Source: Niveispirillum cyanobacteriorum (GTDB lineage Bacteria; Pseudomonadota; Alphaproteobacteria; Azospirillales; Azospirillaceae). Taken from it: a DNA stretch of 64,000 nucleotides. Below the pieces are notes generated by a model, which was given only the letters and a program-made list of their open reading frames with translations, did no database searches and was not told the DNA's origin. Within the stretch, counting starts at the first letter, position 1, and every line of letters begins with the position of its first letter. The stretch spans positions 496,001 to 560,000 of the forward strand of contig NZ_CP025612.1 in assembly GCF_002868735.1 (NCBI RefSeq), given 5' to 3'. Positions 30,952 through 39,100 of this stretch are shown piece by piece. The translations under genes and the position numbers were made by a program.

Positions 30952-32783
30952 ACCGGTGGCCCCCGATGCATAGAGGCACGGACAATCTCCGACATGTGGG
31001 CGGCGTTGGCCTGACGCAGAAGGTGCAGGTCAGCGCCCAGCAGACCCGCGAGATTGGTGACGCTGTCACGCGGCCGTCGCGCAATATCGATGCAGATGGA
31101 TTTCAAGCCTTGTGCGCGATAAAGCCGGGCAATGGTTTCCGTCTGACGTCCGGCCAGCGCGCGGTCGGCGGTGCCATCCAGGGCGATATTGCCGCTACCA
31201 TCGGTCATGACCACCACGACCGGCGTGCTGCCTCGGCGGCGCGCGGCCAGTGCCATTTCCAACCCGCGCTCCAGCCCGGAGGCGAGCGGCGTCGGTCCCC
31301 CGCCCGGCAGGGCCGCCAGCTTGCGTTTGGCGGCCACAAGTGACCGGGTCGGCTGCATCAGGATTTCGGCGGCCTTGCCCCTGAAGGCGATCAACGACAC
31401 CTCATCGCGGCGGACATAACAACTGGCCAGCAATTGTTCGATGGCCCCCTTGGTTTCGCCCAGCCGTTCCAGCGCCGTGGAGCCCGAGGCATCCACGACG
31501 AAAATGGCTGTCGATGCCTGTTGATGCTGCCGCCGGCGATAGCGGAAATCCTCCTTCCGGATCAGCAGGGCGGGGGGAGTGGCCCCGGTCTGTGCCACCA
31601 TCAGGCGGGTGCGTAGCCTTTGCCAGGGGGCGGCGGCGCGAAGCGTTTCCACCAGATCGGGCCGGGCATCGGGGAAGGGCGGTGTATTGCTGCTGCCGAA
31701 GGGGCGACCGCGCCGGACATTGCGGGCCGTTGCCCCGCCCTTGCCGGTACGACTGCCCTGCCGAGCCGCCCGTTCGCCGACCGTCAAGGTCAGGCCGTCC
31801 ACCGCCCCCTGTTCCACAGCGGCCAGCAGTTCCGTCAGGCTATCCAGCTCTTGCGGCATTCCATCGCCGTCGCTTTCGCTGGCGTCTCCGGGCGGGGGTT
31901 GGCTCTGTGCGTCCTGCGCGGCGGCGGATTCCGGTGGCGGTGGAGCTTGGTCAGCTGGCGGCTGGCTTTGCGCCAGACTCACGCCCAGGCAAAGACGCAG
32001 GGCCGCCACGGCATCCTGTGCCTCCGCAACCGACCTCCCGCCAAGGGCCGCATGGATGCGTGTCACCTTGGATACGTGATGGAGGACACGGACAGACATG
32101 TGACCAGTCGCACTGGTGATGGCGCAAAGCTGCTCCAGCATGCCATCGTCCAGGCGGACCAAGCGCCAGTCCGTTGCAGAAGCCAGCGCCGTGTCCGGCA
32201 CCACCGCAGTAATGGTTTGCAGCATCACGCCATCCAGCTGGATATGCAGACCCAGCCGGTCGGACAGGCAGGACGGTATCATTTCCTCCGGTGCCGATGC
32301 CTCGTCCAGAGCCACGATGGTGACGCGGCTGGTGTGCCGCGCTTCGTTGGCGTTTGGCCGCAACCGGGGGCAGGTACCGGTGTCCATGGCCTCCGCGATC
32401 ATGGCCGCCGCCCCAGGATCCAGCCGTTCGGCCATAGGAATGAACAGGATGCCGCCATCCGCCGCGGCCAGGATGCCGCTGTCCCAGACAATGCGCCCTG
32501 CCGCCGTGGAGCGGGCAATATCCAGGTGCCCGCATAGCGCCGTAGCGGTGGTACCCGGCGGCAGCCTTGTCGCCCGCCAGGGCCGTGTCAGGGTGCAGAG
32601 ATGGTCAAGGAAATGATCACGGATGCCCGAGGCCCGCGCCGTCAGCCAAAGTCCCCCGATCTGCGGACCCGCCACTGCCAGAATCCGCGCCGCCATCATT
32701 GCGTCGCGCCAGCGATCCTCACTTTGCCGCTGCAACGCGTCGAAGGGGCCGTCGCCATCCTCATGCATGGCCGTGCCCGACAT
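30948..32783 (-). CDS. bchD: Magnesium chelatase subunit D (BchD)
   Basis: BchD (611 residues from ATG 32783) is the AAA+-like platform that bridges BchI and BchH in magnesium chelatase. The N-terminal half is a degenerate AAA+ domain without a proper P-loop; the middle (about 290-345) is an acidic and proline-rich linker ([19 protein letters not shown]); the C-terminal 200 residues are a von Willebrand A domain with the MIDAS motif [10 protein letters not shown]. Starts at 32783 and 32768 (overlapping the bchI stop) are both possible; neither has a strong ribosome site. Loss of the P-loop is normal for BchD. Confidence 0.95.
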   Translation of the reverse strand: MSGTAMHEDGDGPFDALQRQSEDRWRDAMMAARILAVAGPQIGGLWLTARASGIRDHFLDHLCTLTRPWRATRLPPGTTATALCGHLDIARSTAAGRIVWDSGILAAADGGILFIPMAERLDPGAAAMIAEAMDTGTCPRLRPNANEARHTSRVTIVALDEASAPEEMIPSCLSDRLGLHIQLDGVMLQTITAVVPDTALASATDWRLVRLDDGMLEQLCAITSATGHMSVRVLHHVSKVTRIHAALGGRSVAEAQDAVAALRLCLGVSLAQSQPPADQAPPPPESAAAQDAQSQPPPGDASESDGDGMPQELDSLTELLAAVEQGAVDGLTLTVGERAARQGSRTGKGGATARNVRRGRPFGSSNTPPFPDARPDLVETLRAAAPWQRLRTRLMVAQTGATPPALLIRKEDFRYRRRQHQQASTAIFVVDASGSTALERLGETKGAIEQLLASCYVRRDEVSLIAFRGKAAEILMQPTRSLVAAKRKLAALPGGGPTPLASGLERGLEMALAARRRGSTPVVVVMTDGSGNIALDGTADRALAGRQTETIARLYRAQGLKSICIDIARRPRDSVTNLAGLLGADLHLLRQANAAHMSEIVRASMHRGPPV

Positions 32784-33795
32784 CAAGCGCCGCCAGGGCG
32801 CGTTCGATCCGGGGGGCGGTTCCCGCCTCGTCCATCGGATCGCGGCGCAGACGGTGGCAAAGCACCATCGGTGCCACCTCCTCGATATCCGTCCAGTTCA
32901 CCTCCAAGCGCGCATCCAGCGCCGCCGATGCGCGCCCCGCCCGCATCAGGGTTAGTTCACCGCGCATCCCATCGATGCCCAGTCGCATGCATAGCTGTGA
33001 CAGGCGGAACAGGATGGCATCGGGTACCGCGACCTGTTTCATGATCTTGCGCGCGGCCACGACCCGGCTGCGGATGGCGATGTCCCGCTTGGCCCAGCTT
33101 GCCACGAATGCTTCCGGATCAGTTTCATAGTCATCGCGGCGGCGGATCACCTCAATCCGCTGCTTCAGGTCCATGATAGTGCGTACTTCCACCGATAGGC
33201 CGAACCGGTCCAACAGTTGGGGCCGCAGGTCGCCTTCTTCCGGGTTGCCGCTGCCGACCAGAACGAAGCGGGCGGCGTGCCGGATGCTCAAGCCTTCTCG
33301 TTCCACCACGTTGACACCGGATGCCGCCGCATCCAGCAGCAGGTCAACAAGGTGATCTTCCAGCAGGTTGACCTCGTCAATGTACAGAAAGCCGCGGTTG
33401 GCGGCGGCCAGCAGGCCCGGCTCAAACGCCCGTTCTCCCGCCACCAGTGCCTTTTCAATATCCAGCGATCCGCAGACCCGATCCTCCGTCGCGCCCAGCG
33501 GCAGGTCGACCATGGGCGTGCGGATTTTCACCAATGCCGGCTTTTCCGCCCCCGCAGCCTGACAGCGGGCGCAGGCCGGCTGCGGGTCATTCGGCTGACA
33601 GTTATAACGGCAGTTGGTGCGCGTCTCGATCTTCGGAAGAAGTTCGGCAAGGGCGCGCACAGCGGTCGATTTGCCTGTGCCCCTGTCACCCATGACAAGC
33701 ACCCCGCCCAGCAACGGTTCAACCGCAGCCAGCAGCAGCGCCTTCTTCATATCCTCCTGACCGACGATGGCGGAGAATGGAAACGGCTTAGGCAT
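32761..33795 (-). CDS. bchI: Magnesium chelatase ATPase subunit I (BchI)
   Basis: BchI (344 residues) is the AAA+ ATPase motor of magnesium chelatase. Walker [10 protein letters not shown] lies at residues 36-44 and Walker [11 protein letters not shown] near 148-157; the segment [14 protein letters not shown] is the Cys-containing insert seen in BchI/ChlI. It is the first gene of the bchI-bchD-bchO-crtI-crtB-orf52 operon. An exact PpsR-type palindrome lies 22 bases upstream of its ATG. Confidence 0.97.
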   Translation of the reverse strand: MPKPFPFSAIVGQEDMKKALLLAAVEPLLGGVLVMGDRGTGKSTAVRALAELLPKIETRTNCRYNCQPNDPQPACARCQAAGAEKPALVKIRTPMVDLPLGATEDRVCGSLDIEKALVAGERAFEPGLLAAANRGFLYIDEVNLLEDHLVDLLLDAAASGVNVVEREGLSIRHAARFVLVGSGNPEEGDLRPQLLDRFGLSVEVRTIMDLKQRIEVIRRRDDYETDPEAFVASWAKRDIAIRSRVVAARKIMKQVAVPDAILFRLSQLCMRLGIDGMRGELTLMRAGRASAALDARLEVNWTDIEEVAPMVLCHRLRRDPMDEAGTAPRIERALAALDVGHGHA

Positions 33796-33817
33796 GGGAC
33801 ACGTTTCCCCCGAAGAG

Positions 33818-33835
33818 TGTCAATCAACATTGACA
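33818..33835. promoter_or_regulatory. PpsR/CrtJ-type site upstream of bchI
   Basis: Exact and near fully palindromic TGT-N12-ACA (TGTCAATCAACATTGACA), 22 bases before the bchI ATG. Only one clear site is present, unlike the pairs at bchC and crtE/crtD. It marks the right-hand edge of the photosynthesis cluster. Confidence 0.75.
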
Positions 33836-33912
33836 CTTTCCCGTGCCTTTATGAAGGGGAAATTGACATCCAAGCCAATAAATCGCCATCGAGAGAAGGG
33901 ATACGGGACTGC

Positions 33913-34551
33913 CTAAGCCTCAAGGGCGCCCAAGTGGGTCACTGCTTCTTCCAGCCCGATAACATCGGCATATTTGGCGTGGAGGTCGAACAGGTTGGCC
34001 TCATGCACACGTGCGTCGCGATCGCCAACGGCCTCTCGCACCACCAGGGGCACAAACCCATGCTGACAGGCATCCAGTGCTGAGGCGCGGACACAGCCCG
34101 AGGTGGACAAGCCCGCGATCAACAATGTGTCAATCCCACTGGACGCCAGGGTGGAGGCCAGGGAGGTGCCGAAAAAGGCGCTGGCATATTGCTTGGTGAT
34201 CACGGGTTCCCCCGCGATGGGTTCCAATCCTTCCGCGAAGGATGCCCAGTGCGGATGTAGGCCGCGTTCAAAGCAGGATAGGGCCTTGACCTTGCGAAAG
34301 AAAACGCCGCCATCCACACCGCCTGGCGTGTAGGCGACGTTGGTGTGAAGGACCGGGGTGCGCGCTGCGCGGGCCGCCAGCAACAACGTTGCCGCCTGAC
34401 CCCGCACCTTCTCCACTCCGGCATAGAGCGGACAGGCGGGGTCCAGATAGGCATTCACGAAATCGATGATCAGCAGGGCGGGGCGCTTGCCCCAGCCCAG
34501 CCGGTTCCCGAACCCCGCCTGTGCATAATCGGCATCCAGATCCTGGGCCAT
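33913..34551 (-). CDS. Isochorismatase-family cysteine amidohydrolase
   Basis: A 212-residue cysteine hydrolase of the isochorismatase/N-carbamoylsarcosine amidase fold. The catalytic triad is visible: Asp in ALLIIDFVNAY (about residue 30), Lys in PVITKQYASAFFGT (about 119) and Cys in LSTSGCVRASALDA (about 152), with the usual cis-peptide region before it. Family members cleave amide or carbamoyl bonds (N-carbamoylsarcosine, maleamate, nicotinamide) or isochorismate. It lies 2 bases after the CoA-transferase gene and near hyuA/hyuB, which fits an amide-hydrolysing step, but the substrate cannot be read from sequence. Confidence 0.85.
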   Translation of the reverse strand: MAQDLDADYAQAGFGNRLGWGKRPALLIIDFVNAYLDPACPLYAGVEKVRGQAATLLLAARAARTPVLHTNVAYTPGGVDGGVFFRKVKALSCFERGLHPHWASFAEGLEPIAGEPVITKQYASAFFGTSLASTLASSGIDTLLIAGLSTSGCVRASALDACQHGFVPLVVREAVGDRDARVHEANLFDLHAKYADVIGLEEAVTHLGALEA

Positions 34552-34553
34552 GG

Positions 34554-35801
34554 TCAGATGATCCCCGCCGCTTTCAGGTCGGCCAGGCGGTCCTCGCCCA
34601 GCCCCAGAATACCGCCCAGCACCTCCACCGTGTGCTCACCCAGTTCCGGTCCGGGATGAACCACCCCGCCCGGCGTATCGGACAGGCGCGGGGCCACATT
34701 CTGCATGGCCAGCTTGCCAAAGATCGGGTGCGCCACCTTGATGATATTCTGCCGCGCCTTGAAATGCGGGTCTTCCATCATCTCCGGTGCACGATAGATG
34801 CGGCCGGCGGGTACCCCATGCTTCTCCATCAGGTCCAGTAGCAGGCCGGATTCAACCGTGCGCGTCCAATCAGAAATCAGGTCGTCCAGTTCCTGCTGCA
34901 CGGCACCGCGCGCCGAATGGGTGGCATAGCGCGGGTCGGTAGCCAGTTCCGGACGGCCCATGGCTTCGGCCAGACGCTTGAACACGGTGTCCTGGTTTGC
35001 GGCGATCAGGATCATCTGGCCGTCGCTTGCCGGGTAGACATTGCTGGGCGCTACATTGGGCAGGATGGGGCCCGTACGTTCACGTACGTAACCAGTTTGG
35101 TCATATTCCGTGACCAGACTTTCCATCATGGCCAGTACAGCCTCGTAAATGGCGCTATCCACCACCTGGCCCCGACCCGTGCGTTCGCGCGCATGGACCG
35201 CCATCAGGGCGCCAAGGGCAGCGTAGGTGGCTGCCAGGCTGTCACCGATTGAAATGCCCATGCGCGAGGGGGCCGTAGACGGATCGCCCACGACATAGCG
35301 CAGACCGCCCATGGCCTCCCCGATGGAGCCATAGCCGGCCTGGGACGAATAGGGACCGGACTGACCGAAGCCTGTGACTCGGACCATCACCAGCTTGGGA
35401 TTGATCTGCGACAGGACGTCATAACCCAGGCCCCAGCGTTCCATGGTGCCGGGACGGAAATTCTCGATCAGGATATCGGACTTGGCCACCAGATCACGTA
35501 CGATCTGCTGCGCCTGCTTTTCACGCAGGTTCAGCGTTACCGACTTCTTGTTGCGGGCAACCACGGGCCACCACAACGACTTGCCATGCGGCTTTTCCCG
35601 ACCCCACTCACGCATCGGGTCACCGCTGCCGGGCTGTTCCAGCTTGATCACCTCCGCACCAAAATCGGCCAGCAGCTGACCACAGAAGGGGCCGGCCAGA
35701 AGCTGCCCCATCTCGATCACGCGCAGGTCCGTCAGGGGGCCCTGGCGCTTGGCCACCTGACCCATGCCGTCATTGGCGTCGATGCTCTGGTCCGTCACCA
35801 T
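34554..35801 (-). CDS. Class III (CaiB/BaiF) CoA-transferase
   Basis: A 415-residue family III CoA-transferase, which moves CoA between carboxylic acids through an aspartyl-CoA intermediate. Conserved parts are LTDLRVIEMGQLLAGPFCGQLLADFGAEVIKLE (split here: N-terminal Rossmann half), SDILIENFRPGTMERWGLGYDVL, and the catalytic aspartate in GISIGDSLAATYAALGAL (about residue 190). Relatives use oxalate, succinate, glutarate, 3-hydroxy-3-methylglutarate, carnitine and others. The ATG at 35801 lies 13 bases from a palindrome shared with other genes of this locus. Its likely partners are the amidohydrolase downstream and the lyase on the opposite strand. Confidence 0.88.
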   Translation of the reverse strand: MVTDQSIDANDGMGQVAKRQGPLTDLRVIEMGQLLAGPFCGQLLADFGAEVIKLEQPGSGDPMREWGREKPHGKSLWWPVVARNKKSVTLNLREKQAQQIVRDLVAKSDILIENFRPGTMERWGLGYDVLSQINPKLVMVRVTGFGQSGPYSSQAGYGSIGEAMGGLRYVVGDPSTAPSRMGISIGDSLAATYAALGALMAVHARERTGRGQVVDSAIYEAVLAMMESLVTEYDQTGYVRERTGPILPNVAPSNVYPASDGQMILIAANQDTVFKRLAEAMGRPELATDPRYATHSARGAVQQELDDLISDWTRTVESGLLLDLMEKHGVPAGRIYRAPEMMEDPHFKARQNIIKVAHPIFGKLAMQNVAPRLSDTPGGVVHPGPELGEHTVEVLGGILGLGEDRLADLKAAGII

Positions 35802-35813
35802 TGTCTCCCGATC

Positions 35814-35825
35814 AATGTATACATT
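35814..35825. promoter_or_regulatory. Palindrome AATGTATACATT, candidate GntR operator
   Basis: Perfect 12-base palindrome 12 bases upstream of the CoA-transferase start. Core TGTATACA recurs upstream of the lyase gene (35973-35980) and, with one change, upstream of the GntR regulator (41865-41872). Palindromes of this type are common operators of GntR/FCD regulators. Assignment to this regulator is inferred. Confidence 0.55.
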
Positions 35826-35971
35826 CGGTTTTGTCGGTCAGTGTGTCCGCCGGTAAAGGGCGGGTGACTGGAATTGTGCTAAAAGATGCACATATTAAGG
35901 CCGGATGGCAAGGGGTGGTGGGGCTTAAATCTGCTGTTTAAATCCTCTTGTCAGGGTCCTGTGTCGCATGG

Positions 35972-35981
35972 TTGTATACAT
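35972..35981. promoter_or_regulatory. TTGTATACAT, candidate GntR operator before HMG-CoA lyase gene
   Basis: TGTATACA core in TTGTATACAT, 61 bases before the lyase ATG at 36043 and about 150 bases from the perfect copy at 35814. The two together cover the divergent promoter region. Confidence 0.5.
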
Positions 35982-36042
35982 TCGAGTGTGATTGGGGCGC
36001 GTCGGGCGGCATGCCCGCATGCCTGTAGCAAGGAAGCAGCGG

Positions 36043-36954
36043 ATGCCTTCCCAGGTGGAAATCGTCGAGGTCAGCCCTCGCGACGGATTGCAGAACGAAG
36101 CCACTCCCGTCAGCACCGAGCAAAAGGTGGAACTGATCAACCGCGCCATTGCGGCGGGTGCAAGGCGGATCGAGGTGACCAGCTTCGTGAACCCCAAGCG
36201 GGTGCCGCAGATGGCGGATGCTGAGGCGGTGCTGGCGGCTTTGCCGCGTAACAATGGCGTCTCTTATATAGGGCTGGCCATGAATGGGCGCGGATTCGAC
36301 CGGGCGCTGGCCGCCGGGGTGACGGAGGTCAACTACGTCCTGGTTGCGTCTGATACCTTTAGTCAGCGCAACAATGGCGCCCCGACGATAGAGACGCTGG
36401 CGGGCTGGGCAGAGGTGGCTGCGGCGGCCCAGACCGCGAAGATGCCGACCAGCATCACTATCGGCGCCTCCTTCGGCTGCCCCTTTGAAGGGGAGGTACC
36501 TGTTGGGCGTGTAGTAGAGGTGGCGAAACGCGCCGCCGACCATGGTGTGGATGAAATCGCGCTGGCCGACACGATCGGCGTCGCCAGCCCCGCTGATGTT
36601 GTGGAACGGTTTGCCGCCGTGTCAGCGGCGCTACCCGGTATCCGGTTACGCGCCCATTTCCACAATACCCGCAACACTGGCATCGCCAATGCCTATGCCG
36701 CCGTGATGGCCGGTGTGGGCGTGCTGGACAGTTCGCTGGGTGGCATTGGCGGCTGCCCCTTCGCGCCGGCAGCCACGGGTAACATCCCGACCGAGGATCT
36801 GGTCTACATGCTGAACCGCATGAAGATCGGGACAGGCGTGGACCTTGCCGCCGCCATTGGGGCCGCTAGTTGGTTGGAAGGGATTATCGGACGCCGGAAT
36901 CCGGCCATGCTGGGCCGGGCGGGCATCTTTCCGCCGCCGACGAACATTCAATAG
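36043..36954 (+). CDS. Hydroxymethylglutaryl-CoA lyase family protein
   Basis: A 303-residue DRE-TIM metallolyase of the HMG-CoA lyase type (HMG-CoA to acetyl-CoA plus acetoacetate). Motifs are VEVSPRDGLQNE (metal Asp, about residue 13-14), RAHFHNTRNTGIAN (metal His pair) and the lyase cysteine loop GIGGCPFAPAATGNIPTEDL near 230. Start ATG 36043 has AAGGA upstream; the in-frame extension to 35992 has none. In this setting the enzyme may cleave HMG-CoA itself, formed by the neighbouring CoA-transferase, or a related 3-hydroxyacyl-CoA. It leads an apparent operon with hyuA and hyuB, 60 bases ahead. Confidence 0.88.
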   Translation: MPSQVEIVEVSPRDGLQNEATPVSTEQKVELINRAIAAGARRIEVTSFVNPKRVPQMADAEAVLAALPRNNGVSYIGLAMNGRGFDRALAAGVTEVNYVLVASDTFSQRNNGAPTIETLAGWAEVAAAAQTAKMPTSITIGASFGCPFEGEVPVGRVVEVAKRAADHGVDEIALADTIGVASPADVVERFAAVSAALPGIRLRAHFHNTRNTGIANAYAAVMAGVGVLDSSLGGIGGCPFAPAATGNIPTEDLVYMLNRMKIGTGVDLAAAIGAASWLEGIIGRRNPAMLGRAGIFPPPTNIQ

Positions 36955-37014
36955 CGGCGGGAAAAATCCACGCCGCATCAAAAGCAGAAAACATTCGGGA
37001 ACAGGAGTTTTAGA

Positions 37015-39072
37015 ATGGCTTACAGGCTCGGCGTGGACGTGGGGGGAACCTTCACGGACCTGCTGCTGATTGAGGATGAGACGGGTGAAACCTTCCGCGA
37101 CAAGGTGCCTTCCACCCCACATGATCCATCGGTCGCTGTCGTCACTGGCACCCTGAAAATCTGTGCCAAGGCGGGAATTGACCCGAAGGATGTGCAGCTG
37201 TTCATGCACGGCACGACTGTTGCCACCAACACGGTGCTTACCAGTACGGGCGCGCGCGTCGGTTTGGTGACCACTGACGGCTACCGCCAGGTCCTGCACA
37301 TCGCACGTAGCTTCGTACCCGGCGGGTTGGCCGGCTGGATCGTCTGGAACAAGCCGCCGCTGACGGCCCCGCTGGAATGTACGGTGGAAGTGCCGGAACG
37401 CATTGGCGCCGACGGGTCCATCGTCACGCCGCTGGACGAAGCTGCCCTGCGTGTGGCGCTGGAACGCCTGAAGGGGGAGGGGATCGAGGCCCTGACCATC
37501 GCCTTCATCAATGCCTATCGCTACGACGCGCATGAGGTGCGGGCCGGCCAGATCGCGCGGGAGATTTTCCCCGACCTGCCCGTGTCACTGTCGTCCGAGG
37601 TCCTGCCGGAGATGCAGGAATATGAACGTGCCCTGACCACCGTCGCCAATTCCTATGTCCGCCCGCGTGTGGCCAATTATGTGCGCAACCTGAAGGCCGA
37701 GTTGAACAAGGCCGGCATGAACGGGCAGATGAACCTGCTGCGCTCCGACGCCGGGTTGATGAGCTTTGAAAAGGCGCAGGACCATCCCGTCAACCTGTTG
37801 ATGAGCGGTCCTGCCGGCGGTGTGGCAGGCGCCCTCTGGGTCTGCGGCAAGTCGGGCTTCAAGAACCTGCTGACTGTGGATGTCGGTGGGACCTCCACCG
37901 ATGTTGCCCTGATCGAAAATGGTCAGCCGCGTCTGGCGCGGGAGACCGAATGCGGCGACCTGAAGGTGCGCGCCACTTCTCTGGATATCCGTACTGTCGG
38001 TGCCGGCGGCGGCTCCATCGCCTTTGTCCCTGAATTGACCAAGGCGCTGCGTGTCGGACCGGCCTCGGCTGGTGCCGTGCCCGGCCCTGTCTGCTACTCG
38101 CGTGGCGGGGACAAGCCCACCGTGACCGATGCCAATGTCGTGCTGGGTTACCTGCCGGAGGAGTTGCTGGGCGGCACCATGCGGCTGGACCGACCGGCGG
38201 CGGCAGCATCGGTGCAGGGGATTGCCGATACGCTGGGCATTGATCTGGCGGCAGCTGCCAACGGCATCTATTCCATCGCCAATGAGACGATGATGGGGGC
38301 GCTGCGCCTGATCTCTGTCCAGCAGGGCTACGATCCGCGCGATTTCGCGCTGGTTGCCTTTGGCGGGGCGGGGCCGCTGCATGCCAATGCGCTGGGCAAG
38401 CTGCTGGGCAGTTGGCCAGTCATCGTGCCGCCCAGCCCGGGTGTGCTCTGTGCCTTCGGTGACGCCACCACGCGGCTGCGCGCCGAACGGGCCAAGTCGG
38501 TGGGCAAGGTTTTTGCCGATGTCAGCAATGGGGATGTTGCCGGCCTGTTGGCCGACCTGCGTGCTGCCGTGGCCCGCGAACTGCTGGCCGAGGGGGTGGC
38601 GGAGGCCGATCAGGAGGTAAGCTTCGAGGCCGGCGTGCGTTATTCCGGTCAGGCGTTTGAGGTGTCACTGCCCGTTTCCCTGGACGGGTTTGCCGAGGGC
38701 GGGCTGGAAGCGCTGGCCGTCGCGTTTGACAAGGAGCATGAACGGCTTTTCACCTTCTGCCTGGACAGTGACCGTGAACTGGTGACCGTGCGCGCCACAG
38801 CCCTGGGCAAGGCGTCGGCCATCCGGTTGGAAAAGCTGCACAAGGGCAATGGCGATCCGTCGGCGGCCAAGGTGCGCGACCATGCCATCTGGGCTGATGG
38901 CAAGGAACATCCGGCAATCATCTATGACCGGGCCAAGCTGAAGGCAGGGGATTTCATCACGGGCCCTGCTATCATCTGTGAGATGGACAGTACGACCGTG
39001 CTGCTGCCCGACCATGGGGCGGAGGTTGACGATTACGGGCTGATTCTGATCCGCCCGCTCGCCGCCGCCTGA
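37015..39072 (+). CDS. Hydantoinase/5-oxoprolinase subunit A family protein (HyuA)
   Basis: A 685-residue HyuA-type protein, the actin-like ATPase subunit of ATP-dependent N-methylhydantoinase/5-oxoprolinase and acetone-carboxylase-like enzymes. The N-terminal LGVDVGGTFTDLLLIEDE (residues 6-23) and the internal LLTVDVGGTSTDVALIENG (about 285-303) are phosphate-binding signatures; GSGGGS-like TVGAGGGSIAFV follows. Members phosphorylate a lactam, imide or ketone before opening or carboxylating it. It is followed 28 bases later by the partner subunit. No gamma subunit of acetone carboxylase is seen, so ring opening is more likely than carboxylation. Confidence 0.9.
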   Translation: MAYRLGVDVGGTFTDLLLIEDETGETFRDKVPSTPHDPSVAVVTGTLKICAKAGIDPKDVQLFMHGTTVATNTVLTSTGARVGLVTTDGYRQVLHIARSFVPGGLAGWIVWNKPPLTAPLECTVEVPERIGADGSIVTPLDEAALRVALERLKGEGIEALTIAFINAYRYDAHEVRAGQIAREIFPDLPVSLSSEVLPEMQEYERALTTVANSYVRPRVANYVRNLKAELNKAGMNGQMNLLRSDAGLMSFEKAQDHPVNLLMSGPAGGVAGALWVCGKSGFKNLLTVDVGGTSTDVALIENGQPRLARETECGDLKVRATSLDIRTVGAGGGSIAFVPELTKALRVGPASAGAVPGPVCYSRGGDKPTVTDANVVLGYLPEELLGGTMRLDRPAAAASVQGIADTLGIDLAAAANGIYSIANETMMGALRLISVQQGYDPRDFALVAFGGAGPLHANALGKLLGSWPVIVPPSPGVLCAFGDATTRLRAERAKSVGKVFADVSNGDVAGLLADLRAAVARELLAEGVAEADQEVSFEAGVRYSGQAFEVSLPVSLDGFAEGGLEALAVAFDKEHERLFTFCLDSDRELVTVRATALGKASAIRLEKLHKGNGDPSAAKVRDHAIWADGKEHPAIIYDRAKLKAGDFITGPAIICEMDSTTVLLPDHGAEVDDYGLILIRPLAAA

Positions 39073-39100
39073 CGATACTTCTGGAAAGAGGGACAGACCC

